Position numbers and translations under genes: made by a program. This document shows positions 26,261 through 35,469 of a stretch of 64,000 bases of DNA, piece after piece (the first letter of the stretch is position 1; each line of letters begins with the position of its first letter). The DNA lies in contig JAKFFF010000079.1 of assembly GCA_036677145.1 (NCBI GenBank), positions 16,982 to 80,981 on the forward strand. The letters run 5' to 3'. The notes below the pieces were generated by a model. It searched no databases and had not been told where the DNA came from. It saw nothing but the letters and a program-made list of their open reading frames with translations. This DNA is from CADEED01 sp036677145. Lineage in GTDB: Bacteria; Pseudomonadota; Gammaproteobacteria; Steroidobacterales; Steroidobacteraceae.

Positions 26261-26614
26261 TCGCGTCTCCACATCCACCGTCGGCTATGAGAATTCTTTA
26301 TCTAAACATGAGCTTAGAGGCGAAACTTGCGGCCCTAAGCTGAGACCGCCCGCAATATAACTTAAATCTGCTCGCGCACCAAAGCCTCGGGCGCGGTGTC
26401 CGTCAAGATTCATAAGTTAAGTCCATGCTCCCGGCTTATCTTCCCTAATGCGTCGAACATAAAACGTGTCCCGTTTCGCGTTCGATGCGCTAACACCTCG
26501 CTTAACAGTCGTAAGCCGTGGAATTCGTGCGGCCCGTCAATCGCGAGGCCTTCAGGGTTTCCATGTAAGCGGGGTGGACTTGGCCCGGTGAATCCGCGGT
26601 CTCGCTCGATGTTT
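26261..26614. other. Intergenic stretch between aroC and fimV
   Basis: These 354 nt contain no credible gene. The fimV side is A+T-richer than the surroundings and carries a promoter candidate at 26354-26382, which would give fimV a leader of about 90 nt. The aroC side has no clear intrinsic terminator. Short reading frames here lack a family match or a ribosome binding site. Confidence 0.6.
26354..26382 (-). promoter_or_regulatory. Candidate sigma-70 promoter for fimV
   Basis: On the minus strand TTGGTG (26377-26382), a 17-nt spacer and TATATT (26354-26359) lie about 95 nt before the fimV start. The -10 matches 5 of 6; the -35 matches 3 of 6. Confidence 0.5.
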
Positions 26615-27703
26615 TCAGGCGATGACGGGAGTCGTGGACTGAACGTCGGCGTTCTGGCCCCGGTGACGCAGGAAATGATCCATGAGCACGATCGCGAGCA
26701 TCGCCTCGCAGATCGGTGTGGCGCGCAGGCCAACGCAGGGATCGTGCCGCCCGGTGGTGATGACTTCGACCGGATTGCCCGCCACGTCGATGCTCCTGCC
26801 CGGCACCTGGATGCTCGAGGTGGGCTTCAAAGTCACGTGTACGACCACATCCTGGCCCGAGGAAATTCCGCCGAGAATCCCGCCGGCGTTGTTGCTGAGG
26901 AATCCCTGCGGCGTGAGTTCGTCACGGTGTTCGCTGCCGCGCTGCGCAGCCGCCGCGACCCCCGCCCCGATCTCCACGGCCTTCACCGCATTGATGCTCA
27001 TCATCGCGTGCGCAAGGTCGGCGTCGAGCCGGTCGAATACGGGTTCACCCAATCCCGGCGGGACTCCTTTCGCGATGACCGTGACTTTCGCGCCGAGCGA
27101 ATCGCCCTCCCCGCGAATCTTCCACATCAGATCCTCGAGCTCCTGGACTCGCGCGGGATCGGGGCAGAAGAACGGATTGTCATAGGCGCTCTCGGGCTTC
27201 ACCGGATCGATCACCAGCGAACCGATCTGCGATAGATAGCCGCTGATCTCCACGCCGAGCTTTTCCCGCAGGTACTTGCGCGCGATCGCGCCGGCGGCCA
27301 CGCGCATGACGGTCTCGCGCGCAGAGGAGCGCCCGCCGCCGCGATAGTCGCGAAAGCCGTATTTCTGCTGGTAGGTGTAGTCGGCGTGGCCGGGACGAAA
27401 GCGATCCTTGATCTTCTCGTAGTCGCGCGAGCGTGCGTCGGTGTTCTCGATGAGGATGCCGATCGACGTGCCGGTGGTGCGGCCCTCGAACACGCCGGAA
27501 AGAATCTTCACGACGTCGCCTTCCTTGCGCTGGCTGACGAACTGCGAGGTGCCCGTTCGGCGCCGGTCAACTTCGGGCTGCATGTCCGCTTCGCTGAGAG
27601 GAAGACCCGGCGGACAGCCGTCGACGATGCATCCGAGCGCGGGCCCGTGGCTCTCGCCGAAGGTCGTGACCGTGAACAATCTGCCTATCGAGTTACCCGA
27701 CAT
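26615..27703 (-). CDS. aroC: Chorismate synthase
   Basis: The 362-residue product catalyses the last step of the shikimate pathway (EPSP to chorismate, using reduced FMN). It begins MSGNSIGRLFTVTTFGESHG, with the signature GESHG-PALGCIVDG. Later it shows RPGHADYTYQQKYGFRDYRG, RSSARETVMRVAAG, and GRHDPCVGLRATPI. The ATG at 27703 fits the family start; the frame stays open upstream within prmB. It overlaps the prmB stop by about 11 nt. Confidence 0.98.
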   Translation of the reverse strand: MSGNSIGRLFTVTTFGESHGPALGCIVDGCPPGLPLSEADMQPEVDRRRTGTSQFVSQRKEGDVVKILSGVFEGRTTGTSIGILIENTDARSRDYEKIKDRFRPGHADYTYQQKYGFRDYRGGGRSSARETVMRVAAGAIARKYLREKLGVEISGYLSQIGSLVIDPVKPESAYDNPFFCPDPARVQELEDLMWKIRGEGDSLGAKVTVIAKGVPPGLGEPVFDRLDADLAHAMMSINAVKAVEIGAGVAAAAQRGSEHRDELTPQGFLSNNAGGILGGISSGQDVVVHVTLKPTSSIQVPGRSIDVAGNPVEVITTGRHDPCVGLRATPICEAMLAIVLMDHFLRHRGQNADVQSTTPVIA

Positions 27704-28562
27704 ACCCTCGTGCCTTATCCAATTGCTCGCGCGTGAGCAGGAATACTCCGCCGCCGCCGCGCTCGAAATCCAGCCACGTGAATGGCACACGCGGATACGT
27801 GCGCGCCAGCGCCCGCTCGGTGTTGCCGACCTCGACCACCAGCAACCCGCGCGGCCGCAGGTGGCGATGCGCTTCGCGCAGGATGATCGCGACCGAGTCG
27901 AGACCCTCGCGACCGGATGCGAGCGCATGGCGCGGCTCGTGCCGGTATTCGCGCGGTAAACCGCGCATTTCTCGAGCACCCACGTAGGGCGGATTGCTCA
28001 CGATGATATCGTACGAAGCGTCCGAAAGCGCCGCGAAATGGTCGGATTCGATGAGTCGCACGCGGCGTGTTAGGCGCAGGCGCCGGCGATTGATCGTGGC
28101 GACGGCGAGCGCACCGGCATCGATGTCCGTTGCGTCCACGCGCGCGCGCGGAAAGGCCTGCGCACAGGCGAGCGCGATGCATCCCGAACCCGTGCCCATG
28201 TCGAGTACGTTGCGAACACGCGCGGTGTCGATCCAGGGTGCGAATCCCCTTTCGATGAGCTCGGCGAGCGGCGAACGCGGTATCAGCACCCGCTCGTCGA
28301 CGTAGTAAGGCGAGCCCGCGAACCAGGCCTCGTGCAACAGGTAAGGCAGCGGGACGCGTTCGTGGATGCGCCGCTCGAGCAATGTCTCGATGGCGGCACG
28401 CTGCGCTGGACCTACGCGCCGCGCGAGCAGACGCGCCGGCCCGCCGTGCGGCAACTTCATGACGTGATAGACGAGTGAGGCGGCTTCGTCGCGCGCATTG
28501 TCGGTGCCGTGGCCGAAGAAGACGCGCGCGCGCGCCAGGCGTCGCGCGACGCTCGCGATCAT
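27693..28562 (-). CDS. prmB: Ribosomal protein L3 glutamine N5-methyltransferase
   Basis: From the ATG at 28562 the product has 289 residues. It has the SAM-binding motif VLDMGTGSGCIALA and the glutamine-methyltransferase signature SNPPYVG. The N-terminal FFGHGTDNARDEAASLVYHVM is typical of PrmB rather than PrmC. The enzyme methylates a glutamine in ribosomal protein L3. A longer start at 28619 would overlap the divergent SCO1 gene head-on, so I prefer 28562. It is followed by aroC, the usual gammaproteobacterial pairing. Confidence 0.95.
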   Translation of the reverse strand: MIASVARRLARARVFFGHGTDNARDEAASLVYHVMKLPHGGPARLLARRVGPAQRAAIETLLERRIHERVPLPYLLHEAWFAGSPYYVDERVLIPRSPLAELIERGFAPWIDTARVRNVLDMGTGSGCIALACAQAFPRARVDATDIDAGALAVATINRRRLRLTRRVRLIESDHFAALSDASYDIIVSNPPYVGAREMRGLPREYRHEPRHALASGREGLDSVAIILREAHRHLRPRGLLVVEVGNTERALARTYPRVPFTWLDFERGGGGVFLLTREQLDKARGYVG

Positions 28563-28605
28563 CGCCCCAACCGTCGTTTGGCGCCGTTGTCCAGCAGTCG
28601 TGTGG

Positions 28606-28611
28606 GATAAT
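28606..28611 (+). promoter_or_regulatory. -10-like box just upstream of the SCO1 gene
   Basis: GATAAT (5 of 6) ends 6 nt before the ATG at 28618, with no Shine-Dalgarno between. If functional, transcription would start at or beside the ATG, giving a leaderless mRNA. No good -35 is visible. Confidence 0.35.
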
Positions 28612-28617
28612 CGCGGC

Positions 28618-29247
28618 ATGAAAAAGCGTTACTTCTGGTCCATTGCCGCGATCGCACTGGCCGCAGGACTTGCCGGGGTATTCGTCGGCCGCAACGTGGG
28701 GCGATCCATCGCGCCGCCGCCGCCCGCGCTCGCCAGCGGCACCGCATTCCCGGCGCCACGCGCACTCGCCGACTTCACGTTGGTAGACACTCTTGGCGCC
28801 CCGGCGACACCCGCGTCGCTGCGCGGCCATCCGACGCTCGTATTCTTCGGTTTCACGAATTGCCCGGACGTCTGCCCCACCACACTCGCGGTGCTGGCAA
28901 GCACGCAGAAGAAGGTGGCGGTGCCCGGACTCAAGATCGCACTGATCACGGTTGACCCGGAGCGCGACACTCCCGAACAGCTCGGCAGATACGTGGCCTC
29001 ATTCGGCAGCGAGTCTATCGGCCTCACCGGCAGCCCGCCCGAGATTGTGAAAGTCATGCGCGCCTTCGGTGTTGCTTCGAGCCGCGTCGATCTGCCCGGA
29101 GGTGGATACACGATGGACCATTCCGCGACGGTGTTCGTGCTCGACAAGGACGCGCGCATCGTCGCCGTGTTCACGCCGCCGCTGCGCGCCGACGCGCTGG
29201 CACGTGACCTCGAGACGCTCAAACCCTACCTCGCCGGCCCCGCATGA
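28618..29247 (+). CDS. SCO1/SenC family copper-binding protein
   Basis: The 209-residue product has an N-terminal membrane anchor (WSIAAIALAAGLAGVFVG) and a thioredoxin-like domain facing the periplasm. The copper ligands are the cysteines in NCPDVCPTT and the distal histidine in TMDHSATVFVLD. SCO proteins help assemble the CuA centre of cytochrome c oxidase or act as thiol reductants. It overlaps the psd start by 4 nt. No oxidase genes are in the window. Confidence 0.93.
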   Translation: MKKRYFWSIAAIALAAGLAGVFVGRNVGRSIAPPPPALASGTAFPAPRALADFTLVDTLGAPATPASLRGHPTLVFFGFTNCPDVCPTTLAVLASTQKKVAVPGLKIALITVDPERDTPEQLGRYVASFGSESIGLTGSPPEIVKVMRAFGVASSRVDLPGGGYTMDHSATVFVLDKDARIVAVFTPPLRADALARDLETLKPYLAGPA

Positions 29248-30131
29248 TCGACGAATCTCCGGGCGCGGGCGGCCGGGCGTTCGTCGCGCTCCAGCACCTG
29301 CTGCCGCAACATGGCATTTCGCGCGTGGTGCTGGCGGCCACTCGTTCCCGCTCACCGGCATTCAAGAACGCGCTCATCCGCCTGTTCGTGCGCGGTTTCA
29401 ATCCCGACATGAGCGACGCGGTGGAGCGCGATCCTACCGCCTACGCCAGTTTCAACGAGTTCTTCACGCGCGCGCTGCGCCCGGACGCGCGCCCCGTGGA
29501 CGCGGATGAGCGCGCCATCGTTTCGCCGGTCGACGGCACAGTAAGCGAAGCGGGCCAGATCACCGACCGGCGCCTGCTGCAGGCCAAGGGCCACGAATAC
29601 ACGCTGCGCGCATTGCTGGCCGGCAACTCCGCGTGGGAGCGCACGTTTGCCGGCGGCAGTTTCGCGACTATCTACCTGGCGCCTTACAACTATCACCGCA
29701 TCCACATGGCGCTGCCCGGGGAACTGCGCGAGAGCCTTTACGTGCCCGGCCGGCTGTTCAGCGTCAACCGCACCACCGCGCAGCTCGTGCCCGGACTGTT
29801 CTCGCGCAACGAGCGCGTTTTCTGCGGCTTCGACGCGGGCGGCATGCCGTGGGCGATCATCCTGGTCGGCGCGCTCAACGTGGGCAGCATGGCCACCGTC
29901 TGGCACGGCGACATCACGCCGCGCAAACATCGGGAAGTCACGCGATTGCCGGTGACCGACGTGCTCGCGCCCACGGAACTGCCGAAGGGCGCGGAAATGG
30001 CGCGTTTCAACATGGGCTCGACCATCATCCTGCTGCTACCGCCCGGCGCCGCGGATTGGTCCGCCACCCTGACCGCGGGCCGCACGGTGCGCATGGGCGA
30101 ATGCATCGGCACGCTCAGGACCTGGGGCTGA
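29244..30131 (+). CDS. psd: Phosphatidylserine decarboxylase proenzyme
   Basis: The 295-residue inner-membrane enzyme makes phosphatidylethanolamine. Family motifs are FNEFFTRALRPDARP, VSPVDGTVSEAG, and YNYHRIHMALPG with the catalytic histidine. The self-cleavage site is in FNMGSTIILL, where the Gly-Ser bond is cut to form the pyruvoyl cofactor. The usual LGST reads MGST here. It is coupled to the SCO1 gene and runs into epmA with a 2-nt gap. Confidence 0.97.
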   Translation: MIDESPGAGGRAFVALQHLLPQHGISRVVLAATRSRSPAFKNALIRLFVRGFNPDMSDAVERDPTAYASFNEFFTRALRPDARPVDADERAIVSPVDGTVSEAGQITDRRLLQAKGHEYTLRALLAGNSAWERTFAGGSFATIYLAPYNYHRIHMALPGELRESLYVPGRLFSVNRTTAQLVPGLFSRNERVFCGFDAGGMPWAIILVGALNVGSMATVWHGDITPRKHREVTRLPVTDVLAPTELPKGAEMARFNMGSTIILLLPPGAADWSATLTAGRTVRMGECIGTLRTWG

Positions 30132-30133
30132 AA

Positions 30134-31111
30134 GTGGGCGATCCGGATGCCTGGCGGCCGACGGCAACGATCGCCACGCTGCGGCGACGGGCGGAAAGCC
30201 TGCGCGCCGTGCGCGAGTTCTTCCGCGCACGCGACGTGCTCGAAGTCGAAACACCGGCGCTCGTCAATGCGCCCGTGTCCGATGTGAATCTCTCGAGCGC
30301 GCGAGTTACGCTCGCCGGACGCGAAGACGCGCCTCACTACCTGCATACCTCGCCGGAATACGCCATGAAGCGGCTGCTGGCCGCGGGTAGCGGCGACATC
30401 TACCAGGTCTGCCGAGTGTACCGGGGCGCCGAACGCGGCCGGCACCACAATCCCGAATTCACGATGATCGAGTGGTACCGGCTCGGCTTTTCGCTCGAAG
30501 ATCTCATGCGCGAAGTTGCCGACCTCGTGCGCGAGTTGTTAGGACGCGGAGACGAGTTGTCCACCGAGTTCGTGGACTATCGGGAAGCGCTGCAACGCCA
30601 CGCCGGGCTCGACCCCCTGGCAGACGACATCGAAGCGTTACGGCGCGTGGCGCGCGAACTCGGACTCGGCGAATCTCACGCGGCGGCGGCTGGCCGCGAC
30701 GAACTGCTCGATCTGATCGTCGGCGCGCGCGTCGGACCGGCGCTCGGCGCCAATACACTCACCTTCGTGCATCGCTACCCGGCATCACAGGCGGCGCTCG
30801 CGCGGCTCGATGCCGCGGACCCGCGCGTCGCGCTGCGCTTCGAGCTTTATCATCGCGGCGTCGAACTCGCGAACGGCTATCACGAACTCGCCAGCGGCGC
30901 GGAACAACGCCTGCGATTCGCGGCGGACCAGGCAATTCGCGGCTCGCGAGGCCTGCCGGCCGTCACGCTCGATGAACATCTGCTCGCAGCGCTCGATGCC
31001 GGCCTGCCCGACTGCGCCGGCGTTGCGCTCGGCTTCGATCGAGTCATGATGCTGGCGACGGGTGCGACCCGCATCGACGATGTGCTGGCATTTCCCACGG
31101 AGCGCGCCTGA
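30134..31111 (+). CDS. epmA: EF-P--(R)-beta-lysine ligase (GenX/PoxA)
   Basis: The 325-residue product equals the length of E. coli EpmA. It is a class II lysyl-tRNA-synthetase-like catalytic core without an anticodon domain. Motifs include FFRARDVLEVETPAL, LHTSPEYAMKRLLAAG, YRGAERGRHHNPEFTMIEW and GVALGFDRVMML. EpmA attaches beta-lysine to Lys34 of EF-P. The start is a GTG at 30134, 2 nt after the psd stop, chosen by match to the family N-terminus. The efp gene lies convergently about 560 nt downstream; epmB is not in the window. Confidence 0.96.
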   Translation: MGDPDAWRPTATIATLRRRAESLRAVREFFRARDVLEVETPALVNAPVSDVNLSSARVTLAGREDAPHYLHTSPEYAMKRLLAAGSGDIYQVCRVYRGAERGRHHNPEFTMIEWYRLGFSLEDLMREVADLVRELLGRGDELSTEFVDYREALQRHAGLDPLADDIEALRRVARELGLGESHAAAAGRDELLDLIVGARVGPALGANTLTFVHRYPASQAALARLDAADPRVALRFELYHRGVELANGYHELASGAEQRLRFAADQAIRGSRGLPAVTLDEHLLAALDAGLPDCAGVALGFDRVMMLATGATRIDDVLAFPTERA

Positions 31112-31666
31112 ATGAGCCATGTTGCCAAGGCCTACGATTTCAGCGACCGCGACGCTGCCTACCGCGACCTCGCCCGCGACCTGACGGCGCTGCTCAGCGG
31201 CGAGCGCGACTTGATCGCCAACGCGGCCAATACGGCGGCGCTCATCTACGACGCGTTGCCGGATCTCAACTGGGCGGGCTTCTACTTATATAAGGATGGC
31301 GAGTTGGTCCTGGGACCCTTCCAGGGCAAGCCCGCCTGCGTACGCATCGCCATCGGCCGCGGCGTGTGTGGTACGGCGGCGGAGCGCCGAGCGACTGTAC
31401 TCGTGGAAGACGTGCACGCTTTCCCCGGCCACATCGCCTGCGATTCGGCCTCGAATTCCGAGATTGTCGTACCGCTGCTGCGCGGCGCCGAGTTGTTAGG
31501 CGTGCTCGATATCGACAGCCCGAAACTGCGCCGCTTCGACGGCGTCGATCAGCGCGGTATCGAAACGCTTGCCAGGATCTTCATCGAGTCTCTTCAGGAG
31601 CTGCGCTCCACTTCGGAAAACGCCGGCGAAGCGCCGGCGTCCGTTGAGTTGAAGAACCGGAGATAG
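31112..31666 (+). CDS. msrC: Free methionine-(R)-sulfoxide reductase (GAF domain)
   Basis: The 184-residue GAF-domain enzyme reduces free methionine-R-sulfoxide. The three family cysteines are seen in GKPACVRIAIGRGVCGTA and GHIACDSASNSEIVVP. The substrate pocket region WAGFYLYKDGELVLGPFQG is also conserved. It starts at the nucleotide after the epmA stop, so the two are co-transcribed. A basic C-terminal tail of about 20 residues extends past the domain. Confidence 0.94.
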   Translation: MSHVAKAYDFSDRDAAYRDLARDLTALLSGERDLIANAANTAALIYDALPDLNWAGFYLYKDGELVLGPFQGKPACVRIAIGRGVCGTAAERRATVLVEDVHAFPGHIACDSASNSEIVVPLLRGAELLGVLDIDSPKLRRFDGVDQRGIETLARIFIESLQELRSTSENAGEAPASVELKNRR

Positions 31667-31675
31667 GAGCTGCGT

Positions 31676-32245
31676 TTAGCCCTTGCCGCGCGAAATGTAT
31701 TCACCCGAGCGCGTGTCGATGCGCAGCACTTCGCCTTCGTTGATGAACAGCGGTACGCGCACGACCGCGCCGGTCTCGAGCTTGGCGGGCTTGCTGCCGC
31801 CGGTGGCGGTGTCACCTTTCAATCCCGGATCGGTCTCGATTACCTTGAGTTCGATGTGCGGCGGCGGCGTCACCACCAGCGGCACGCCGTTCCACAGCGT
31901 GATGATGCAGACGATGCCGTCCTTGAGCCACTGCGCCGCGTCACCCACCGCCGACTCGCCGGCCTGGAGCTGCTCGTAGTTCTCGGGATTCATGAACGTC
32001 CAGAAATCGCCGTCCTTGTAGAGATACTGCATCTCCGTGTCCATGACGTCGGCAGCTTCGATGGATTCGCCCGAGCGATAGCTCTTTTCCACCGTCCGGC
32101 CCGTGCGCAGGTTGCGTACGCGGATACGGTTGAAGGCCTGGCCCTTGCCGGGCTTCACATACTCGTTGTCGATGACGGCATAGGGGTCGCCGTCGATCAG
32201 CAACTTCATTCCACCGCGGATTTCATTGGTCGTATAGCTGGACAT
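31676..32245 (-). CDS. efp: Elongation factor P
   Basis: The 189-residue product rescues ribosomes stalled at polyproline. It has the three EF-P domains, ending DTRSGEYISRGKG. Lys34, the site modified by EpmA, is present in EYVKPGKGQAF (28-38). The ATG at 32245 matches the family start; a longer reading from 32323 adds residues not seen in EF-P. It is convergent with msrC. Confidence 0.97.
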   Translation of the reverse strand: MSSYTTNEIRGGMKLLIDGDPYAVIDNEYVKPGKGQAFNRIRVRNLRTGRTVEKSYRSGESIEAADVMDTEMQYLYKDGDFWTFMNPENYEQLQAGESAVGDAAQWLKDGIVCIITLWNGVPLVVTPPPHIELKVIETDPGLKGDTATGGSKPAKLETGAVVRVPLFINEGEVLRIDTRSGEYISRGKG

Positions 32246-32299
32246 TGGGATTCCGGATTGGCCCTGCATTTGGGCCTGCAAAAAAGACCGCGCATGATA

Positions 32300-32313
32300 C
32301 CCACCCGGGTGGG
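32300..32313. repeat. Perfect palindrome upstream of efp
   Basis: CCCACCCGGGTGGG reads identically on both strands. On the minus strand it directly abuts TATCAT, a possible -10 box for efp, so it could be an operator or simply part of the promoter spacer. Confidence 0.4.
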
Positions 32314-32434
32314 GCACCGCCATAAGCGCGCGACGGCGCCGAATGTGAGGCTGATCTCAGTCGATTTCGCATGACCGTCCTTCCAGGGGGCCGGTGCTAA
32401 ACTCGCAACGCTTGTTTGACCGCGGCGCTCACGC

Positions 32435-34534
32435 ATGACCGCCGCCCTCCGGGGAGTTCCATTGACGGACAATTCTGCAGTTCCGCTCATCGTCTTTTCG
32501 CCGCAACGCGAACCATCCGAGTTCATCAACGGTTTGATGCGCAAGGCCGGCGAGCCCGTCCATTGCACGTGGATTCCGGCGGTCCGCGATCTCGGCGAAG
32601 CACTCGAACAGCTCAACCCGGAGTTGCTGGTCTGCGCGTATGTCTCCGAAGCGGACACCCGGCAGGCCGTGACAATTCGCGACCAGGTCGCGCCCCAGGT
32701 GCCGATGATCCTGGTGCGGCCGCAGATCTCCGAAGGCGATATCGCAATGGGAATGCGCCTGGGCGCGCGCGATGTCGTTTCCCTTTCCGCTTCCGAGCGA
32801 GTGCAGGCGGTCATCGCGCGCGAGCTGCGATCCTTCCGGCTCGAACGCGCGCTCAATACGACACTGCAGTCCGCCAGCGATTACCGCCGGCAGCTTCAAT
32901 CGGTATTGCAGCGTTCGAACGACGCGATCCTGCAAGTGCAGGAAGGCATCGTGGTCGATGCCAATCAGACCTGGCTCGAACTTTTCGGATACGCCGATCC
33001 GGGCGCGGTCGTCGATCAGCCACTCATGGATTTGTTCGATGACCGCTCACACGCCGCGCTCAAGGGCGCGCTCGTGGCCTGCGGCCAAGGCAAGTGGACC
33101 GATCATCCGCTGAAGGTCACCGCGCTGCTCGGTGATGGCACGCAGCTGCAACTCGACCTCGTGCTCACTCCGGGTGAGTTCGAGAACGAGCCTTGCGTGC
33201 GCATCATGGTGCCGGCGAAGAAACGCGACGATCGCCAGCTCACGACGGACCTCACCGACGCCGTGAAGCGCGATTCCACCACGGGGTTGTTGTTGCGCCG
33301 TCCACTGCTCGACGCCATCGAGGCACGCATCGGAGCGCCGCCCGCGGGCGGCGTGCGCTTCATGGTGCTCGTGCGTCCCGACAAATTCGCCGAACTCGAG
33401 AAAGATGTCGGCGTGCGCAATTCCGACCAGCTCGTCGGCGAATACGCGACGACACTCAAGTCCTACCTGGGCCCGAACGACATCGCGGGCCGTTTCGCCG
33501 GCGTCTCGTTCCTTGCATTGCTCGAGCGCGGGAATCCGCACGACGTGGAGGCCTGGGCCGAGGCCGTACTGGCGCGGTTCGCCGAAAGCACATCGACAGT
33601 GGGTCAAAGAACAGTGCAGACGAGCTGCACGATCGGACTCACGGCCGTGCCCACCGCGAGCACCAATTTCGACGCCGTGGTCGCCGACGTCGTCGAAGCC
33701 GTGCGCCGCGGCCGTTCGCAGGGCGGCAACCAGATCTATCACCTCGATCGTGCGGACACCGACACGCGTGTGCAGGCCTACGATCGCATCTGGGTCAAAC
33801 ACATCAAGTCGGCGCTGATGGAAAACCGGTTTCGACTCGTGCAGCAGCCGGTGGCGAGCCTGCAGGGCGAAGACCCCAACATGTTCGACGTGCTCGTGCG
33901 CATGCTCGACAACCAGGGCAAGGAAGTGCTGCCCGCGGAATTCATGGCGGCCGCCGAACGCAATGACCTGCTCAAGAACATCGATCGCTGGGTGGTGGGC
34001 GCATCGCTGTCGTTCGCCGCGCAGCGCAAGCCCGGCTGCCTGTTCGTGCGCCTGTCCAAGGACAGCGTCGTCGACAGCAGCTTCCTCGAGTGGCTCAAGA
34101 CCCAGCTCGGCACGGGCACACACGACCCGAAACGCCTCTGCTTCCAGATCACCGAAAGCATCGCCGAGCAATACATGAGCCCTGCGATCACGCAGCTCGG
34201 CGCGCTCAAGAAGCTCGGCTTCCGGATCGCGATCGAGCGGTTCGGAGCGGGACGCGATCCGGCCAAACTACTCACCGCGGTGCCGCTGGATTTCATCAAG
34301 ATCGACGGCGCGCTCGTGCAGGATCTCGCGTCCAACTTCGAAACGCAGACCATGGTGAAGAAGCTGGTCGAGCAGGCCAACAAGGCGAAGGTGGAAACCA
34401 TCGCCGAGCGCGTCGAAGACGCGAACACCATGGCGGTGTTGTGGCAGCTCGGCGTGCAGTTCATCCAGGGGTATTTCATCAACGCGCCCGAGGAAGTGGT
34501 CATGTCCGAAGGACAGGGCCAGGGGCGGCGTTGA
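32435..34534 (+). CDS. FimX-like protein with degenerate GGDEF and EAL domains
   Basis: The 699-residue protein has a receiver-like N-terminal domain (about 15-130), a PAS domain (about 145-265), a GGDEF-like domain (about 275-440) and an EAL-like domain (about 450-690). The GGDEF motif is replaced by GRFAGVSF and the EAL motif reads DVLVRM; DDFGTG is replaced by ERFGAG. It is therefore probably catalytically dead and binds c-di-GMP, as FimX does in type IV pilus control. The presence of fimV fits this. The ATG at 32435 lacks a ribosome binding site, while a TTG at 32462 follows GGGGAG at 5 nt and may be the true start. Confidence 0.88.
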   Translation: MTAALRGVPLTDNSAVPLIVFSPQREPSEFINGLMRKAGEPVHCTWIPAVRDLGEALEQLNPELLVCAYVSEADTRQAVTIRDQVAPQVPMILVRPQISEGDIAMGMRLGARDVVSLSASERVQAVIARELRSFRLERALNTTLQSASDYRRQLQSVLQRSNDAILQVQEGIVVDANQTWLELFGYADPGAVVDQPLMDLFDDRSHAALKGALVACGQGKWTDHPLKVTALLGDGTQLQLDLVLTPGEFENEPCVRIMVPAKKRDDRQLTTDLTDAVKRDSTTGLLLRRPLLDAIEARIGAPPAGGVRFMVLVRPDKFAELEKDVGVRNSDQLVGEYATTLKSYLGPNDIAGRFAGVSFLALLERGNPHDVEAWAEAVLARFAESTSTVGQRTVQTSCTIGLTAVPTASTNFDAVVADVVEAVRRGRSQGGNQIYHLDRADTDTRVQAYDRIWVKHIKSALMENRFRLVQQPVASLQGEDPNMFDVLVRMLDNQGKEVLPAEFMAAAERNDLLKNIDRWVVGASLSFAAQRKPGCLFVRLSKDSVVDSSFLEWLKTQLGTGTHDPKRLCFQITESIAEQYMSPAITQLGALKKLGFRIAIERFGAGRDPAKLLTAVPLDFIKIDGALVQDLASNFETQTMVKKLVEQANKAKVETIAERVEDANTMAVLWQLGVQFIQGYFINAPEEVVMSEGQGQGRR

Positions 34535-34542
34535 GTTTGCGG

Positions 34543-35442
34543 ATGCGTACGCTCCTGCTGGCGCTCGCTCTATCTACCGGCGCCCTTGCCGCCGCGCCGG
34601 CCGCGCCCCCGGGCGAACGCAATGTCGTCTACGGCATGGTTTCGGGCACGGCGCTGTTGCTCGACGTGCACCGGCCGGCGAAATCCAACGGTCTCGGTAT
34701 CGTGTTCGTCTCCGGCAGCGGCTGGCAAGCGTCGACGGAATACGGAGCCGCACCGCTCAAGGAGCAGCAGATCGGACTCTGGGGCCCACCGCTCACGGCG
34801 GCGGGTTATACCGTCTTTGCGCTCAATCATCGCGCGGCGCCGCGCTTCCACTTTCCGGCGCCGGTCGAAGACGTGCAGCGCGCGATCCGTTTCGTGCGTC
34901 ATCATGCAAAGGACTACGGCATCGACCCCGCGCACATAGGCGGCGTTGGCGGCTCCTCGGGCGGACACCTCATCGGTCTCGCCGCGATGCTCGCTTCACC
35001 CGGAAACGTGAACGACCCCGATCCGGTCAATCGCGAGTCGGCCGCATTGCAGGCCGTGGCGTTGCGCGCACCGGTGCTCGACCTGCGCAATGTCGATACG
35101 ATCGATGGCACCGCCTACGTCGTTTCGTTCATGGAGGCGCCGCCGTCGCAGGAATCCGCGCGCTCCGCCTATGATCTCGCTTCGCCCATCAGACACGTAA
35201 GTGCGAAGTCGCCTCCCGTGCTGTTGCTGCACGGTGACAGCGACAAGATCATCCCCTACTCGCAGTCGGTCGCCATGAAGGCGGCACTGGAAGCGGCGCA
35301 GGTCCCGGTCGACCTGGTGACGATCCCGGGCGGCGCACACGCTCCCGACTTCGGGTCACCGCAGGGACGGCCGGATTGGCCGAACTACTTCGGTGCGATG
35401 GTTTCCTGGCTCGACCGGCACCTGAAAACCACGTCAAAATAG
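34543..35442 (+). CDS. Secreted alpha/beta hydrolase (esterase-like)
   Basis: The 299-residue product has a signal peptide (about 1-18, ALSTGALAAAP). The alpha/beta-hydrolase core has nucleophile serine in VGGSSGGHLIG, acid in LLLHGDSDKIIPY and histidine in IPGGAHAPDF. The lid region resembles acetyl-xylan and feruloyl esterase relatives (BD-FAE type). It probably acts in the periplasm on an ester substrate. It begins 8 nt after the FimX-like gene stop. Confidence 0.85.
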   Translation: MRTLLLALALSTGALAAAPAAPPGERNVVYGMVSGTALLLDVHRPAKSNGLGIVFVSGSGWQASTEYGAAPLKEQQIGLWGPPLTAAGYTVFALNHRAAPRFHFPAPVEDVQRAIRFVRHHAKDYGIDPAHIGGVGGSSGGHLIGLAAMLASPGNVNDPDPVNRESAALQAVALRAPVLDLRNVDTIDGTAYVVSFMEAPPSQESARSAYDLASPIRHVSAKSPPVLLLHGDSDKIIPYSQSVAMKAALEAAQVPVDLVTIPGGAHAPDFGSPQGRPDWPNYFGAMVSWLDRHLKTTSK

Positions 35443-35469
35443 CCGCCCATCCACTCGGCGGCTTCTCTC

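Noticed and set aside
28563..28619. Longer prmB start at 28619
   Set aside because: It would share its start region with the divergent SCO1 ATG and adds residues not typical of PrmB.
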